In this document: piece after piece, positions 62,966 to 64,000 of the stretch | Layout: each line of letters opens with the position of its first letter | How positions within the stretch are numbered: the first letter of the stretch is position 1 | Origin: Enterococcus sp. PF1-24 | GTDB taxonomy: Bacteria > Bacillota > Bacilli > Lactobacillales > Enterococcaceae | Assembly: GCF_029893325.1 (NCBI RefSeq) | Contig: NZ_JARXWL010000006.1 | Coordinates: 1 to 64,000, forward strand | DNA: 64,000 nt | Direction: 5' to 3' | Notes under the pieces: model-generated | What the model was told of the DNA's origin: nothing | Seen by the model: the letters and a program-made list of their open reading frames with translations, nothing else | Databases searched by the model: none | Program-made: the position numbers and the translations under genes

Positions 62966-64000
62966 GTGCGTTTTTTACATACGGGAGATTTACATATTGG
63001 CAAAAAATTACATGGTTATGATTTATTAGCGGATCAAAGAAAAATTTTAGCGGATATAGTGGCACTGGCTAAAGCTGAAAAAATTGATGCGTTAGTGATT
63101 GCTGGTGATTTATATGACCGTTCTGTGCCGCCATTAGAAGCCATTGAATTGTTAAATCAATTTGTGGAAGAAGTCAATTTACAGGAGAAAATTCCGATTT
63201 TAGCAGTTTCTGGTAATCACGACAGTGCTACCCGTTTAGCAGCTGGCAGCCGTTGGTATCAAATGACGGATTTTTATTTACATACTCAATTGGCGCAGGC
63301 TTTTCAGCCAGTTGAAATCGAAGATACGCAATTTTTCCTATTACCTTATTTTGAACCGATTGCAGCCCGTCTTTATTTTCAAGACGATAGTATTCGTACG
63401 CTAGCACAGGCGTTAGAGCGAGTTGTTCCGGAAATGGAGCAGCAGTTTGCTGCCGATAAAAAACAAGTCTTAGTGGCTCACTTTTTTGTTGCTGGTAGTG
63501 AGAAAAGTGATTCAGAAACGAAAATTGAAGTAGGAGGCTTAGATAGTGTTCCTAGTTATTTGCTGCAAAATTTTGATTATGTGGCGCTAGGGCATTTGCA
63601 TAATCGTAACGCCTTACAAGAAGAAAAAATGCGGTATAGCGGCTCGCCTTTGAAATTTTCTCTTTCAGAAATGCAACAAGAAAAAGGCGTGTGGTTAGTG
63701 GACCTACCAGATTTTAAAAAAGAATTTATGCCTTTAACCCCTTTGTTTGAAATGGGGCAATTAAAAGGTAGTTTTCAAGAGCTGCTAAATCCGGATTTTT
63801 ATCAAAATAACAATCGTGAAGATTATTTAGAAATTTGTTTAACGGACCAAGGCGCTATTCCTAATATGATGAATCAACTGCGGCAGGTTTATCCGCGGAT
63901 TTTAAGTATTACTCGTGAGAACGGTCGAGAAATTGAACAAGCGAAAATTACTGAGCAAGTGAAACGTCGGGATTTGAAACCCCAAGAATTAATGACGACT
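62966..64000 (+). CDS. sbcD: Exonuclease SbcD, partial (runs off the window)
   Basis: The first 345 codons of the SbcCD nuclease subunit, a Mre11-like metallophosphoesterase that opens DNA hairpins and ends. Metal-binding motifs are LHTGDLHIGKKLHGYD at the start, IAGDLYDRSVPP near residue 47, VSGNHDSATRL near residue 83 and ALGHLHNRN near residue 207. The start is GTG at 62966 with GAAGGTGGGAG upstream. The full protein is usually about 370-400 residues, so the end and probably sbcC lie outside. Confidence 0.95.
   Translation, partial: MRFLHTGDLHIGKKLHGYDLLADQRKILADIVALAKAEKIDALVIAGDLYDRSVPPLEAIELLNQFVEEVNLQEKIPILAVSGNHDSATRLAAGSRWYQMTDFYLHTQLAQAFQPVEIEDTQFFLLPYFEPIAARLYFQDDSIRTLAQALERVVPEMEQQFAADKKQVLVAHFFVAGSEKSDSETKIEVGGLDSVPSYLLQNFDYVALGHLHNRNALQEEKMRYSGSPLKFSLSEMQQEKGVWLVDLPDFKKEFMPLTPLFEMGQLKGSFQELLNPDFYQNNNREDYLEICLTDQGAIPNMMNQLRQVYPRILSITRENGREIEQAKITEQVKRRDLKPQELMTT

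Overview
The window is a low-GC Firmicutes chromosome segment and most resembles the Lactobacillales, probably Enterococcus or a close relative. Signs of this are strong AGGAGG-type ribosome binding sites, many TAA stops and TTG starts, a pdp-deoC-cdd-bmp-nup nucleoside operon, DUF1033 next to topB, BrnQ with CodY-like boxes, a 6S RNA and an OatA-type acyltransferase. Species cannot be fixed from sequence alone. No rRNA, tRNA, CRISPR array, complete prophage or intact insertion sequence is visible.

Layout. 1-4.8 kb: a LysR regulator divergent from an NmrA-like reductase, then DUF1033 and topoisomerase III. 4.8-9.1 kb: a GntR regulator divergent from a PTS EIIC, an ADP-ribosylglycohydrolase and adenosine deaminase. 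9.1-11.5 kb: a palindromic repeat, a two-gene ABC exporter and a small ABM-like protein. 11.5-14.1 kb is a decay zone: a MarR gene with an apparent premature stop, an ABC exporter cut off before its ATPase domain that carries four copies of a 14-bp repeat, debris that may come from a conjugative element, and a membrane-protein remnant. 14.1-17.4 kb: DUF1697, a sigma factor with a Cys-rich tail, DUF2461 and ApbE. 17.5-22.9 kb: a locus resembling hydroxycinnamate/fumarate-type reductases (LysR, flavin reductase, three-domain flavoprotein, OFA-family carrier); ApbE probably supplies its covalent FMN. 23-28.7 kb: a secreted MucBP protein, a MerR regulator and several broken genes. 28.7-33 kb: guaA, coaA, an SGNH hydrolase and a methyltransferase.

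33-44.7 kb is a complete nucleoside salvage region: LacI regulator, pyrimidine nucleoside phosphorylase, DeoC, Cdd, BmpA-NupABC-type transporter, DeoB and two different purine nucleoside phosphorylases. 44.7-49.6 kb: iron-type alcohol dehydrogenase, GpmA, BrnQ, UspA, a small membrane protein and 6S RNA.

50.2-58.5 kb is the most interesting locus. Four near-identical palindromic operators precede a ribokinase-like kinase, a LacI regulator, a single-domain arabinose-5-phosphate isomerase-type SIS protein, a sugar-binding lipoprotein, two ABC permeases, a cytoplasmic DUF2961/GH172 glycosidase and a second sugar-binding lipoprotein. Together these read as uptake and intracellular breakdown of a D-arabinofuranoside: hydrolysis, phosphorylation to D-arabinose 5-phosphate, then isomerisation to ribulose 5-phosphate. 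58.7-64 kb: an OatA-like acyltransferase, a GIY-YIG protein, a TrmN6-like methyltransferase, PlsC and the start of sbcD, which runs off the window.
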